Assembly (NCBI RefSeq): GCF_000377745.1
Contig: NZ_KB898706.1
Coordinates: 310,001-374,000, forward strand
Origin: Gilvimarinus chinensis DSM 19667
Lineage (GTDB): Bacteria > Pseudomonadota > Gammaproteobacteria > Pseudomonadales > Cellvibrionaceae
DNA: 64,000 nt
Direction of reading: 5' to 3'
Shown: positions 17,754-26,719 of the stretch, one piece after another
Position numbering within the stretch: position 1 is the stretch's first letter
Layout of the letters: every line of letters starts with the position of its first letter
Notes under the pieces: generated by a model
What the model saw: only the letters and a program-made list of their open reading frames with translations
What the model was told of the DNA's origin: nothing
The model's database searches: none
Position numbers and translations under genes: made by a program

Positions 17754-17778
17754 GCTTCCTCCTGAATTGGCTGTGGTG

Positions 17779-17804
17779 GTCACCGAGATAAAAAATACGG
17801 TGAC
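17779..17804. promoter_or_regulatory. Inverted repeat GTCACCG-N12-CGGTGAC in the adh/lysR gap
   Basis: A perfect 7-bp dyad, GTCACCG (17779-17785) and CGGTGAC (17798-17804), separated by an AT-rich 12-bp spacer, lies 26 bp upstream of the dehydrogenase start and 72 bp upstream of the LysR start. The layout suits a binding site for the divergent LysR protein. Half-site spacing is wider than the classic T-N11-A, so the assignment is uncertain. Confidence 0.4.
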
Positions 17805-17875
17805 AAGGGGGTGATCGAATTAATTATGGTATCTTGAAGTGGCTGAAACAATGCGTTATTTAGAAACCCACTGTT

Positions 17876-18790
17876 ATGAATTTGGAAACAATAGATTTTA
17901 AGTTACTTCGTATTTTTGTCGCCACGGCACAGCAGCTGAGCTTTACCCGTGCGTCGGAAGAACTGGCTGTGCCGAAATCCGCTGTCAGCAAAGCGATTCA
18001 GCGCCTTGAGACTGAGCTGGGCGTATCACTGTTTGAACGCTCATCGCGGGTGGTGCGCTTGACCGAGCCTGGCGTGATTTTACTCAGCCGGGCGCGCTCG
18101 CTGCTCGAAGAGGCCTCGCTGATGTTCACGGATGTGCAGAGCAGTCATCGACGCGTCAGTGGGCAACTACGCTTGGCGGCACCACCGGCCTTGGGCCGCT
18201 ATATCGCTCGGGACTTATTGCCGCAGTTTCTCGATGCTTGGCCTGAGGTGAATGTCACGCTTAAGCTCTCTTATGATTACGAAGACTTGTTTCGTGAAGG
18301 ATTGGATTTGGCCTTTCGGATGGGGGGGCCGAGGGATGAAAACTTAATTGAGAAAAAGCTTGGCTACGCCAACCGTGTACTGGTGGCATCTCCTGATTAC
18401 ATTCGCCGCTATGGCGCAATCTCGGAGCCTCAGCAACTGCCCGCGCATCGGTGCCTGCAGGTTTTTGATCGCCCCTTTGTGGACTGGACGTTAACTCGTG
18501 GAGCTGCTGCCCATACGGTGACTGTGCCGCGGGTATTCCAATGCAGCGATATGGAAGCGCTGAAAAGCATGCTGTTGGCGGGTACAGGGGTTGCTCAGCT
18601 GCCTTGGTTAGTCGTGCGTGAAGAGGTACAGCGAGGGGCGTTAGTTGAGCTTTTGCCCGGTTGGGTCAGCAGTGGTATGAGTATTTCGGCCGTGTACCGC
18701 CTGGGGGTGAATAAGCCTGCAAAGCTCGCGGAGTTTCTGTCTCTGTTGGATCAGAATCTAACATTGTTTAATTTGCAGCGGGACATGTGA
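17876..18790 (+). CDS. LysR-family transcriptional regulator
   Basis: A 304-residue regulator of standard length. The N-terminal winged HTH (about residues 5-65) shows LLRIFVATAQQLSFTRASEE and the recognition-helix region VPKSAVSKAIQRLETELG. The C-terminal effector-binding domain begins near residue 90 (GQLRLAAPPALGRY). The gene is divergent from the alcohol dehydrogenase, the usual arrangement for LysR control of a catabolic or detoxifying enzyme; the inducer is probably an aldehyde or alcohol, which is inference. No good ribosome-binding site precedes the ATG. Confidence 0.92.
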   Translation: MNLETIDFKLLRIFVATAQQLSFTRASEELAVPKSAVSKAIQRLETELGVSLFERSSRVVRLTEPGVILLSRARSLLEEASLMFTDVQSSHRRVSGQLRLAAPPALGRYIARDLLPQFLDAWPEVNVTLKLSYDYEDLFREGLDLAFRMGGPRDENLIEKKLGYANRVLVASPDYIRRYGAISEPQQLPAHRCLQVFDRPFVDWTLTRGAAAHTVTVPRVFQCSDMEALKSMLLAGTGVAQLPWLVVREEVQRGALVELLPGWVSSGMSISAVYRLGVNKPAKLAEFLSLLDQNLTLFNLQRDM

Positions 18791-18808
18791 TAACCGGGCG
18801 CTATAAAC

Positions 18809-18840
18809 AAAAAAGCCCCGCACATGGCGGGGCTTTTTTT
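18809..18840. terminator. Bidirectional rho-independent terminator
   Basis: A-run, stem GCCCCGC / GCGGGGC with an ACATG loop, then T7. The A tract on one side and T tract on the other let it serve both the LysR gene (plus) and the convergent EF-G gene (minus). Confidence 0.92.
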
Positions 18841-18854
18841 AAGCGGGTTGCGGC

Positions 18855-20945
18855 TTACTTCTTCTCAGCTGCTTCGCGCTCTTTTACCTTGGCAATCACT
18901 TCTTCGGTGACGTTCTGTGGGCATGGAGCGTACTTAGAGAACTCCATAGAGAACTGACCGCGACCAGAAGTCATGGTACGCAGGTGACCAATGTAGCCGA
19001 ACATCTCTGACAGAGGTACTTCTGCCTTGATACGCACGCCAGTGGCGTTTGGCTCTTGGCCGCTGATCATACCGCGACGACGGTTCAAATCACCGATCAC
19101 ATCACCTACATGATCTTCCGGGGTGAACACGTCCACTTTCATCAGAGGCTCCAGCAGCTGCGGGCCAGCTTTGGGCATAGACTGACGGAAAGCGCCTTTC
19201 GCGGCGATTTCGAAGGCTACCGCCGAGGAGTCAACCGCGTGGTAAGCACCGTCGAACAGCTCGATGTCTACGTCCAGCACAGGGAAGCCAGCCAGTGGGC
19301 CTTTTTCCATCATGCTCTTAAAGCCTTTCTCAATGGCCGGGAAGAATTCTTTCGGCACGTTACCGCCCACAACGGAAGAGCTGAAGGTGAAATCAGAGTT
19401 CGGCTCGCCGGGCTTAATGCGGTAGTCGATTTTACCAAACTGACCCGAACCACCAGATTGCTTCTTGTGGGTGTAGGAGTCTTCGATTTCCTGAGTAATG
19501 GTTTCGCGGTAAGCCACCTGAGGCTGACCCACTTCCATTTCCACGCCGTAGGTGCGCTTCAGGATGTCTACTTTAATGTCCAGGTGCAGCTCGCCCATAC
19601 CTTTCAGAATGGTTTCGCCAGAGTCCTGGTCGGTCTCAACCTGGAAGGATGGATCTTCAGCAACCATTTTACCAATGGCGATACCCATTTTTTCGGTAGA
19701 GCCTTTGTCTTTTGGCGCAACCGCGATAGAGATAACGGGATCCGGGAACACCATGGCTTCCAGAGTACAAGGGTGCTTAGGATCACACAGGGTGTGACCG
19801 GTTTGTACGTTCTTCATACCCACGATGGCGATAATGTCACCGGCTTGCGCGTGGCTCAGCTCGTTACGTTCGTCGGCCTGCATTTCCACCATGCGGCCCA
19901 CACGCTCGGTTTTACCGGTGAACGAGTTGAGGATGGTGTCGCCTTTGTTCAATTTACCGGAGTAAATACGAACGAAGGTCAGGGCGCCGAAACGGTCGTC
20001 CATAATTTTAAACGCCAGGGCGCGGAAGGGCTCGTCGGCGCTTACAATGGCTTTCTCGCCAGTTGGGTTACCTTCTTCGTCAGTCAGATCTTGTGGATCT
20101 ACTTCGGTCGGAGCGGGCAGGTAGTCAACTACGGCGTCCAGAACCAACTGCATACCTTTGTTCTTAAAGGCAGAACCACAGAAGGTGGGGAAGAAGGTCA
20201 GATCGCGGGTGCCTTCACGGATACAGCGCTTCAGGTCTTCCTCAGAGGGCATTTCGCCTTCCATGTAAGCCATCAGCAGGTCGTCGTCGGCTTCCAACGC
20301 GGTTTCGATCAGCTCTTCGCGGTAGGCTGCAACGTCGTCTTTCATATCTTCAGGGATATCTTCAACGCTGTAGTTTTCTGGCTGACCTGAGTCGTCCCAT
20401 ACGTAGGCCTTCTGGCTCAGCAGGTCAACCACACCTTTAAAGGTGTCTTCGCGGCCGATAGGCAGAGTCATAACCAGTGGCTTGGCGCCCAGAACGTTGC
20501 GGATTTGATCAACCACGTTGAGGAAGTCAGCACCGATACGGTCCAGCTTGTTGACGAAGATAATACGGGCTACCTCGGATTCGTTGGCGTAGCGCCAGTT
20601 GGTTTCTGACTGGGGCTCAACACCACCAGAACCACAGAATACGCCGATACCGCCGTCCAGTACTTTCAAAGAGCGGTACACTTCAACGGTAAAGTCAACG
20701 TGCCCAGGGGTGTCGATCACGTTAAAGCGGTGACCTTTCCACTCACAGGTAACGGCAGCGGACTGAATGGTAATGCCGCGCTCGGCTTCCTGCTCCATGA
20801 AGTCGGTGGTGGATTCACCCTCGTGCACTTCACCCAGCTTATGGATTTTACCGGTGAGCTTAAGGATACGCTCGGTGGTGGTGGTTTTACCCGCGTCTAC
20901 GTGGGCAAAGATACCGATGTTTCTATATAAACTAAGGTCTGTCAT
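18855..20945 (-). CDS. fusA: Translation elongation factor G (probable second copy, EF-G2 type)
   Basis: A 696-residue translational GTPase catalysing ribosomal translocation. The five-domain layout is complete, starting [20 protein letters not shown] (G1), with GITIQSAA (G2), DTPGHVDF (G3) and NKLDRIG (G4), and ending in the EF-G domain V region ([20 protein letters not shown]). The start at 20945 gives the standard N-terminus; a longer ORF from 20984 adds unrelated residues. The gene stands alone, without rpsL, rpsG or tuf, so it is probably the EF-G2 paralogue known in many gammaproteobacteria, with the canonical copy elsewhere. That paralogy is inferred from context. Confidence 0.92.
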   Translation of the reverse strand: MTDLSLYRNIGIFAHVDAGKTTTTERILKLTGKIHKLGEVHEGESTTDFMEQEAERGITIQSAAVTCEWKGHRFNVIDTPGHVDFTVEVYRSLKVLDGGIGVFCGSGGVEPQSETNWRYANESEVARIIFVNKLDRIGADFLNVVDQIRNVLGAKPLVMTLPIGREDTFKGVVDLLSQKAYVWDDSGQPENYSVEDIPEDMKDDVAAYREELIETALEADDDLLMAYMEGEMPSEEDLKRCIREGTRDLTFFPTFCGSAFKNKGMQLVLDAVVDYLPAPTEVDPQDLTDEEGNPTGEKAIVSADEPFRALAFKIMDDRFGALTFVRIYSGKLNKGDTILNSFTGKTERVGRMVEMQADERNELSHAQAGDIIAIVGMKNVQTGHTLCDPKHPCTLEAMVFPDPVISIAVAPKDKGSTEKMGIAIGKMVAEDPSFQVETDQDSGETILKGMGELHLDIKVDILKRTYGVEMEVGQPQVAYRETITQEIEDSYTHKKQSGGSGQFGKIDYRIKPGEPNSDFTFSSSVVGGNVPKEFFPAIEKGFKSMMEKGPLAGFPVLDVDIELFDGAYHAVDSSAVAFEIAAKGAFRQSMPKAGPQLLEPLMKVDVFTPEDHVGDVIGDLNRRRGMISGQEPNATGVRIKAEVPLSEMFGYIGHLRTMTSGRGQFSMEFSKYAPCPQNVTEEVIAKVKEREAAEKK

Positions 20946-21311
20946 GTCGATACTCGTTGATCTAGGCCAAAAATTGGACGGCATTGTACAGCGAGCGAGG
21001 CACCAATTGCCAATGGCAATTGGTCTTGAAAGTCCAGCTTTTTACTATTTTGTTCAAATTCGTCCCTCCTTCCTTGAGTTTCAATAGTTCTAGTGTATGG
21101 AGTTTGAGGTTTCGATAGTGGTTGTGGTGGCTTGGCTCTCTTTTGGTGCGTAAGGCTCGCTGCAATAAACACGTTACTCCAACTTGGTGCGAAGCCGAAC
21201 ATTATCAGCGCTTGCGTCTCAGCTGTTAGGTGGCAGGGAGTTGGTACGATTCCTGCTGACACCGTTGTCATTTACGTGTAAAGGGTCCGTCCCGGTGAAT
21301 GCTGTATTGAT
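20946..21311. other. 366-bp intergenic region upstream of EF-G and the EAL gene
   Basis: A divergent gap with no supportable gene. It must hold the promoters of both the EF-G gene (minus) and the EAL gene (plus). Its one clear structure is the perfect inverted repeat at 21002-21024, listed separately. ORFs that extend into it are weak N-terminal extensions of the EF-G frame or short shadows. Confidence 0.6.
21002..21024. repeat. Perfect 10-bp inverted repeat in the EF-G leader
   Basis: ACCAATTGCC (21002-21011), AAT spacer, GGCAATTGGT (21015-21024). It lies 57 bp upstream of the EF-G start codon. With no T-run it is not a terminator; a dimeric-repressor operator or a leader hairpin in the EF-G mRNA are the two options. 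Confidence 0.75.
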
Positions 21312-22553
21312 ATGAGAGAAGAGACAGCCTTGAAGTCACAGAGAGAGTTTCCCCCGGGTACGCAGCTGCAGCAGTACTTCCCCTGTTATCAGCCGATTAT
21401 TGAGTTGGAAACTGGTCGTGTGGCAGGAAGCGAAGCTCTGGCGAGGTCTCAAAATGATGCAGGCGGAGTGGTGTCGGCTGCCGGTATTTTTTTTGATGAG
21501 AGTCACAGTCAGGACTGGGTGCTCAGTGTTGATAGATCAATCCGCTATCAGGCGTTAAAAAAGTTTGCCTTGCGGCCTGATTCGGGTTTTTTAGCGTTAA
21601 ATATTTCTCCTGTATGGGTTGATCGCCTACCGGATACCCATGTTATTCCTACGCTACAAATGATTGATGAGCTGCAGGTTGATCCAAAACGTGTGGTGTT
21701 GGAGGTGACCGAACGCAGTGGGAATTTGGATAACCTGAGACGTTTAACCCGTGAGTATCAGCGTCATGGAATACGGGTTGCTGTGGACGACTTTGGATCT
21801 GGTGCGTCACAGGTGGATCGCATTATTGCGCTGGAACCTGATTTGATAAAGCTGGACATGAGCCTGTTTAAGGCTGCGACAAGCGGCGGTGCGGCTGCCG
21901 ACATTGCTTTGGCTACCACCGCCATGGCGATGAGAGCTGGCTGTCAGATCGTCTGCGAAGGGGTTGAAACGGCCGATGAGTTTGACTTTGCCGTGGAGTG
22001 CGGTGCCGATATGGTGCAGGGGTGGCTGTTTGATGCTGCTTTGCGCGAAGTGGCCTGTGGTTCGGCTTACGTGGAGCAAATGCAAGAGTTGAAATCGCAT
22101 TATTTGCAGCGTAAAGCGGCCAGTCACAGGCGGGCTTATCGTCATCAACTGGCTGTCGAGCAGGAGGCTCGCAAACTTAAGACCTGGTTAAACTCATCTG
22201 ATAAAACAGGCGATATACACCAGGCTCTGTCAGCCAATGCGCTGCATAATTTAGGCGTTTTGAGATTGTATTGGTGTAATTATGAGGGCACTCAAACTTC
22301 GCCTAACTTTGAGTTGGGTTATGAAGGTTTTATTCCTGAGCAGGTCTATTTAGGGCGGAACTGGAGTCACCGACCGTATTTTCCCAAGTTAATAGGTATT
22401 CGCGGAATGGCTCAGGAACAAATTGTGGTATCCGATATTTATCGTGATATTCGCAGTGGCGATATGTGTAAAACGTATGCGCTTGCGCTGTCGGATACCC
22501 ACATATTGTTATTGGATGTGCTGGTGAATGACCAGGTACTGTTTGTTCGTTAA
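21312..22553 (+). CDS. EAL-domain c-di-GMP phosphodiesterase with C-terminal sensor-like domain
   Basis: A 413-residue protein. The EAL domain occupies about residues 15-255 and retains the catalytic set: GSEALAR, LNISP, EVTER, VDDFGSG, LIKLD, CEGVET and VQGWLF. Active hydrolysis of c-di-GMP to pGpG is therefore expected. After a helical linker, residues about 285-413 form a Cache/PAS-like domain (GRNWSHRPYFP, SDIYRDIRSGDMCKTYALAL), as in the YkuI type of EAL protein, where the C-terminal domain is thought to sense a ligand. No transmembrane segment is seen, so it acts in the cytosol. Its stop overlaps that of the convergent deacetylase gene. Confidence 0.85.
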   Translation: MREETALKSQREFPPGTQLQQYFPCYQPIIELETGRVAGSEALARSQNDAGGVVSAAGIFFDESHSQDWVLSVDRSIRYQALKKFALRPDSGFLALNISPVWVDRLPDTHVIPTLQMIDELQVDPKRVVLEVTERSGNLDNLRRLTREYQRHGIRVAVDDFGSGASQVDRIIALEPDLIKLDMSLFKAATSGGAAADIALATTAMAMRAGCQIVCEGVETADEFDFAVECGADMVQGWLFDAALREVACGSAYVEQMQELKSHYLQRKAASHRRAYRHQLAVEQEARKLKTWLNSSDKTGDIHQALSANALHNLGVLRLYWCNYEGTQTSPNFELGYEGFIPEQVYLGRNWSHRPYFPKLIGIRGMAQEQIVVSDIYRDIRSGDMCKTYALALSDTHILLLDVLVNDQVLFVR

Positions 22554-23329
22554 GGCAAGCTTTGGGCAATGTCCAGCATAGGGGCAATCCACAGTTGGTC
22601 TTGCTGTTGCCTTAGGTAGTCCAGCAGCTGGTTATGGGTTTCTGTGTCCACATTCATCGAGTGTTCACCGCCCACGCCGTGAAACAAAAACACCAGTAAG
22701 CCTTTTTCGCCAATGGCGGTATTTACCAGCGCTTTCAACGCTTCGATACTCTGGCCGTTGACCACATGCGACGCGATATCGTAGCGGTCTGTTTGCGCGG
22801 CTGGTGGAAAGCCTGGCACAACGCCGCGTGCTCCGACAAAGAGAGGCTTTATGGCGTCTACATACGATTCACCGCCCGCTGTCATGTCCCCACAGGGGTA
22901 AGCGTAAGTGCGTTTGGTTTTGCCGTCGACCGCCTGTAGCGCGGTATTGGCGACCTCTAAATGACGCACCATGCGGTCTACGCTCCACGTGGATAAATCC
23001 TGCTCTGATGACACCCAGCTTCGACCGGCTCCTTGTCCATTACACGGGTGAAACAAGGTGTGATTGCCCAGCTCATGGCCATTAGCGGCGGCGCTGCGCC
23101 ATTCGTCAATTCGCTGAGAAAAACCTTGAGAGGCCAGGGTGATATAAAACGTACCTTTGAGGTTGCGTTGGTCCAGCGCGGGGATGACCGTATCGAGGTG
23201 AACATTTAAAGAGTCATCATAAGTAAGAACTACAGCGGCGCTTTTGCCGTTCCACTGTGATTCTGCCTGGCCCAGACTTGCGCAAAGTGAGAGCGATAAA
23301 CCAGTAACCCAGGAGATGAAGATGCGCAC
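22550..23329 (-). CDS. Secreted polysaccharide deacetylase (NodB family)
   Basis: A 259-residue carbohydrate esterase-4 type protein. A signal peptide (about residues 1-22, ending LGQAE) precedes the NodB domain with VLTYDDS (the metal-binding Asp pair) and NHTLFHP (the H-x3-H metal motif); a late LFHGVGGEH segment fits the final catalytic His region. It probably removes N- or O-acetyl groups from an extracellular or periplasmic glycan. A GTG start at 23329 has AGAGGA upstream. The 3' end overlaps the convergent EAL gene by 4 bp. Confidence 0.87.
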   Translation of the reverse strand: MRIFISWVTGLSLSLCASLGQAESQWNGKSAAVVLTYDDSLNVHLDTVIPALDQRNLKGTFYITLASQGFSQRIDEWRSAAANGHELGNHTLFHPCNGQGAGRSWVSSEQDLSTWSVDRMVRHLEVANTALQAVDGKTKRTYAYPCGDMTAGGESYVDAIKPLFVGARGVVPGFPPAAQTDRYDIASHVVNGQSIEALKALVNTAIGEKGLLVFLFHGVGGEHSMNVDTETHNQLLDYLRQQQDQLWIAPMLDIAQSLP

Positions 23330-23435
23330 TTTGAATTCCTCTGTTTTGTTATTGAGTTGTTATTGGGGCAGCAGAATAATTGAGCACAAACGGTGCGCCA
23401 AGTGCGCAAATGTTAATGATTGAAAAGGAGGCGGC

Positions 23436-24158
23436 GTGAAGCCTGTTGCCATTTTAAATACCGATACCATACCCGATGAGCTTGCCAGTGTGCACGGACA
23501 GTATCCGGATATGTTTATCCACAGCCTTTGCGCTATAGAGCCTGCACGGGAATTTGTTCGCTTTGACGTGAATAAAGGTGAGTTTCCTGAGGCGCTAGAA
23601 ACGTTTTCAGGCGTTCTGATTACCGGAAGCCAAAGCGCCGCTTACGATACGGACAAGTGGATTCATCGTCTGCAAAGCACCATTCGTGACCTCGTAAGGC
23701 TGCAAATTCCTTTAGTGGGCATTTGTTTCGGGCATCAAGTTATTCATCAGGCGCTGGGCGGTGTGGTGCAAAAAGCGCAAGGCGGCTGGTGCGTAGGTAT
23801 TCATAAAAATCAGCTAACGGCGTCGGTAACTGGCGTTGGCGATAAGGGCCGCGAGCTTAAGCTGCTATCCAGTCATCAGGACCAAGTAATTGCTCCAGCG
23901 CCTGATGCAGAAGTGTTGGCCAGCACGGCTTTTTGCCCCGTGGCAATCACTCGCATAGGCGAGTGTGTATTAACGCTGCAAGGGCATCCGGAGTTCACCC
24001 GTGAGTATGCATTGGCGCTGATGAACAAGCGCAAACAGGACATTGGTGAGAAAGTGTATCAACGGGCACTGGCATCGCTATCAGCGCCTTTGGATGATGA
24101 ACTTGCCCTGAGCTGGATGCTGCGGGTTCTGTCCGGCGCCGAGTCAGAAGCGCGATAA
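23436..24158 (+). CDS. Type 1 glutamine amidotransferase-like protein
   Basis: A 240-residue class-I GATase domain protein of the GMP-synthase-like (GuaA-type, YfeJ/YfeW-like) stand-alone group. The nucleophile is in VGICFGHQVIHQ and the His/Glu pair is in LQGHPEFTREY, so the triad is complete. Stand-alone members are thought to hydrolyse glutamine or gamma-glutamyl compounds; the actual substrate is unknown. A GTG start follows a strong AAAAGGAGG. The 3' end is 2 bp from that of the convergent DNA-repair gene. Confidence 0.85.
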   Translation: MKPVAILNTDTIPDELASVHGQYPDMFIHSLCAIEPAREFVRFDVNKGEFPEALETFSGVLITGSQSAAYDTDKWIHRLQSTIRDLVRLQIPLVGICFGHQVIHQALGGVVQKAQGGWCVGIHKNQLTASVTGVGDKGRELKLLSSHQDQVIAPAPDAEVLASTAFCPVAITRIGECVLTLQGHPEFTREYALALMNKRKQDIGEKVYQRALASLSAPLDDELALSWMLRVLSGAESEAR

Positions 24159-24160
24159 GA

Positions 24161-24916
24161 TTATTGATGGCGCGATGAGATTTCTGCCAGCAGAGTTTTT
24201 CGATTTGGCATTTTTTCTACGGCGCAGCCTAAGGTCGCGCGTGGCATAAAGGGGCCTTGGCGACGAAGGTAGTTCTCGGTGAGTTCGCCGTGGTGCTGGC
24301 CTGTCACTTTCAGCAGCCAGCCGATACTTTTTTGTACATGTTCATGCGGATCGTATAACAGCGTATTGCAGTTAGAAAAAATCAAATCGGTGTTTAGCCG
24401 GTAGTGATCTTTGCCTATTTGTCTATCGACAAACTTGACCCAAGCCACATTGCTTGCTCTGCGACACCAGGGGCTGGGTGACAACGCCCAGGGTTGAATG
24501 GTGTTAATCAGGTGTGGCCTGGCGAGAAAAAAGGAATAAATGGTTTTCAGACACAGATCGTCAACCAAAGACCAGTTGTCCGCATAATGTTCGAGCCAGA
24601 ACCTAAAAGTTTTTAGCAGGTTGTCGTCATAGCTCTTTTTTACCCATCGGTTTATCAAACCGAAAGCTAACAGCTTCTCTTCATTGTAGTTTGCATGCTG
24701 CAGCACGTGCTCTGTGATCTGCAGCACATCCTCGCTGTTTAATTCAGCGTGACTGGAGTAAAAATCGTTAATGACCTGTCGTATTTGCGGTGCGGTAACG
24801 CCTAGCAGAGCAACGTTGTGTGAGAAATACCGCTGTAAAGAAGACTTTTGAGCGGCACTTTGGTGGCGCCTGAGCAATTTGGTGAGTGAGTTCGCGTATG
24901 TTAGGGTCACATTCAT
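24161..24916 (-). CDS. AlkD-like DNA alkylation repair protein
   Basis: A 251-residue all-helical HEAT-repeat-like protein. The pattern of paired helices with VTAPQIRQVINDFY, WSLVDDLCLKTI, WCRRASNVAWVKFV and HVQKSIGWLLK matches the DNA alkylation repair (AlkC/AlkD) family, which excises N3- and N7-alkylpurines without base flipping. The W-x2-D and RR-x-S-x-V regions correspond to the conserved DNA-facing residues of AlkD. It is probably cytosolic and monocistronic. Confidence 0.85.
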   Translation of the reverse strand: MNVTLTYANSLTKLLRRHQSAAQKSSLQRYFSHNVALLGVTAPQIRQVINDFYSSHAELNSEDVLQITEHVLQHANYNEEKLLAFGLINRWVKKSYDDNLLKTFRFWLEHYADNWSLVDDLCLKTIYSFFLARPHLINTIQPWALSPSPWCRRASNVAWVKFVDRQIGKDHYRLNTDLIFSNCNTLLYDPHEHVQKSIGWLLKVTGQHHGELTENYLRRQGPFMPRATLGCAVEKMPNRKTLLAEISSRHQ

Positions 24917-25144
24917 CGTCTAGCGCCTGAGTTTTTTGTAGATTTTATGAAAGCGTTGGTGAAAGTTACAGATTGTTTTAATTTTTTTGGTTCAGAGTCA
25001 AACTTTTTCAAACAAATCAATCGCTTGTAAAGTCGGCATGGTTGCTGCGTTTACATAGCTGACATTGTCAGCTTGAGTGCTGCTAAAAATTCTAGGCATA
25101 AAGTTTTAGACATTTAAGATCATTCTGGAAAACTGGAGTTAACT

Positions 25145-25594
25145 ATGAAACTTTTAAAATCATCAAAGCTTGTAAAGTCATCGCTGATGAGTCTGGCGCT
25201 GGTGTCAGGGCTTGCGGCGGGTAATGTTTACGCTCAGGAGCAAAAACCTCAAGCGCCCGCGACGCCAGCTATGCCACAACAGGCGGCTCCCACCTTGGAG
25301 GTGAGTGATGCGCAAATTGATGAGTTTGCCGATGCTTACGTTGCCGTGCAGGGGTTGAGTCAAGAGTATCGCGCCAAGTTACAGGGTGCCGCGGAAGACC
25401 CAGAGCAAACCCAGCAGCTGCAACAGGAAGCGCAGGGGAAAATGAAATCGGCGATTACGGATTCCGGCTTGGAGTTGGTTGAGTATCGTCAGATTGCACA
25501 GGCTGCCAATCAGAGCGAAGAGCTGCGTAACCGCATCGCCGCGGCTATCTCCGAAATTACTGGCCAAGGTCAAGAGACCGAAGCCGAAAGCTAA
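25145..25594 (+). CDS. DUF4168 exported protein
   Basis: A 149-residue periplasmic protein: signal peptide (about residues 1-30, ending GNVYAQE), a Pro/Ala/Gln-rich linker (about 31-52), and a helical DUF4168 domain (VSDAQIDEFADAYVAVQGLS, ELVEYRQIAQAANQSEELRNRI). The domain is widespread in proteobacteria and cyanobacteria without an assigned function. A GGAG sequence precedes the ATG. It appears monocistronic, followed by a hairpin. Confidence 0.85.
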   Translation: MKLLKSSKLVKSSLMSLALVSGLAAGNVYAQEQKPQAPATPAMPQQAAPTLEVSDAQIDEFADAYVAVQGLSQEYRAKLQGAAEDPEQTQQLQQEAQGKMKSAITDSGLELVEYRQIAQAANQSEELRNRIAAAISEITGQGQETEAES

Positions 25595-25616
25595 TCTTCT
25601 GTCTATTAACCTGCCA

Positions 25617-25643
25617 TTAAGAGACTCGTCCTGAGTCTCTTAA
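25617..25643 (+). terminator. Hairpin after the DUF4168 gene
   Basis: A perfect 11-bp stem, TTAAGAGACTC / GAGTCTCTTAA, encloses GTCCT, 23 bases after the stop. Only a short TT follows, so it is a likely but weak terminator, symmetric for both strands. Confidence 0.65.
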
Positions 25644-25649
25644 TTGTCG

Positions 25650-25686
25650 CCCTGTAAAATCTGCGAAATCCCTTTATTTTACAGGG
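25650..25686. repeat. Second inverted repeat, CCCTGTAAAAT / ATTTTACAGGG
   Basis: A perfect 11-bp inverted repeat with a 15-nt loop starts 7 bases after the preceding hairpin. It has no T-run. It could be an operator, an mRNA-end structure or part of a dispersed element; no gene overlaps it. Confidence 0.6.
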
Positions 25687-25838
25687 CTCGCGCTCGCCTT
25701 CGGCAGCGTCGGCGCCTCCAGCGGTTTTCCTTATTTCTCCCTTGCTAGCAAAGAATCCGCTATAGTGAAGCGCGTGCACAGGAATAGTGTGCGTTTTAAA
25801 AAAACGATAATTAAAGCTAAAGAATCGAGAAATTTACC

Positions 25839-26546
25839 ATGCGCATGCTGTTTCTTATTGTGCCCTTGTGTTTCAGTGTGGGGGCTGTTGCGAGTCCAGC
25901 GCCTCTTTCAAATGAAAGCTCCCCAGAGTCCTCTAAGGTGGCCACCGTGATGCCCGCCACCGAAGTAGAACATTTTGCATTATGGGGCGATTCTAACTTC
26001 AGTACTTTTTTCTATGACACGCGCGTGGATTTCTCGCGTTACGATAAAGCGATTTTCTTTCCCATGACATTTGATCGAATGGCGCTTTCGAATCATTCGG
26101 ATGAAGAGTTTAGAGCGTCATGGAATAAATCGTCGTTCGATGAGATGGATAAGATTTGTCAGTTTTTTGATGACTATATTGAGAAAAAATTTTCTCGCTC
26201 AAAGGTTCTTGAGTCAACCCGTACCGGTGGCCCTAATGTATTGGCGATTGAGTTTCGCATGAAAGATTTTATGCCGACGTCTATGCGCCGTGAGGATGCG
26301 CTGGGTACAGTCGGTCAGTCAAATAACAATATGGGCGTTGGTGTGCTGACCTTTCAGGCGGTGTTGGTTGAGTCGCAAAGCGGTAATTTGGTTGCCGTTA
26401 TTGAAGATGGTATGGAAATTAAGTCCAGCTCTTACTCGGTGGATGATCGGGTAGGGCGTAACCTGGCCTGGAAGCGCTCGTTTCAGAGGGTGGTGACGGA
26501 TCTGCATAAAGACATTGAAGAAATGCAGAGCCAGAGTGCACAATAA
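25839..26546 (+). CDS. Exported protein, DUF3313-like
   Basis: A 235-residue protein with a signal peptide (about residues 1-19, ending GAVAS). The body, with VDFSRYDKAIFFPMTFDRM, an EFRMKDFMPTS segment and a GNLVAVIEDGMEIKSSSY strand pair, resembles the DUF3313 group of periplasmic or lipid-anchored proteins, but the match is by pattern and tentative. No lipobox Cys is visible. No function can be given. A weak GAGAA precedes the ATG. Confidence 0.6.
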   Translation: MRMLFLIVPLCFSVGAVASPAPLSNESSPESSKVATVMPATEVEHFALWGDSNFSTFFYDTRVDFSRYDKAIFFPMTFDRMALSNHSDEEFRASWNKSSFDEMDKICQFFDDYIEKKFSRSKVLESTRTGGPNVLAIEFRMKDFMPTSMRREDALGTVGQSNNNMGVGVLTFQAVLVESQSGNLVAVIEDGMEIKSSSYSVDDRVGRNLAWKRSFQRVVTDLHKDIEEMQSQSAQ

Positions 26547-26719
26547 AGACGCTCTCTGGTGTGTAATAAAGTACTTTCACATGACATGGGCTTCGGTACC
26601 TGCATAGGGCTTTTTTGAGTGGGCGGAGACGAAGCGGATGCACAGAGAGCCGGTACTGGTGACGAGAGTGGTTTTGGGGTTACTCCTTATTAAGTTTTCA
26701 TTGGTTAAGGTATATGACA

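Noticed and set aside
19056-20390. 444-residue open frame on the plus strand inside the EF-G gene
   Set aside because: It is entirely antisense to EF-G, which is fully conserved and complete. The translation has no domain pattern and mirrors the high-bias codon usage of the real gene.
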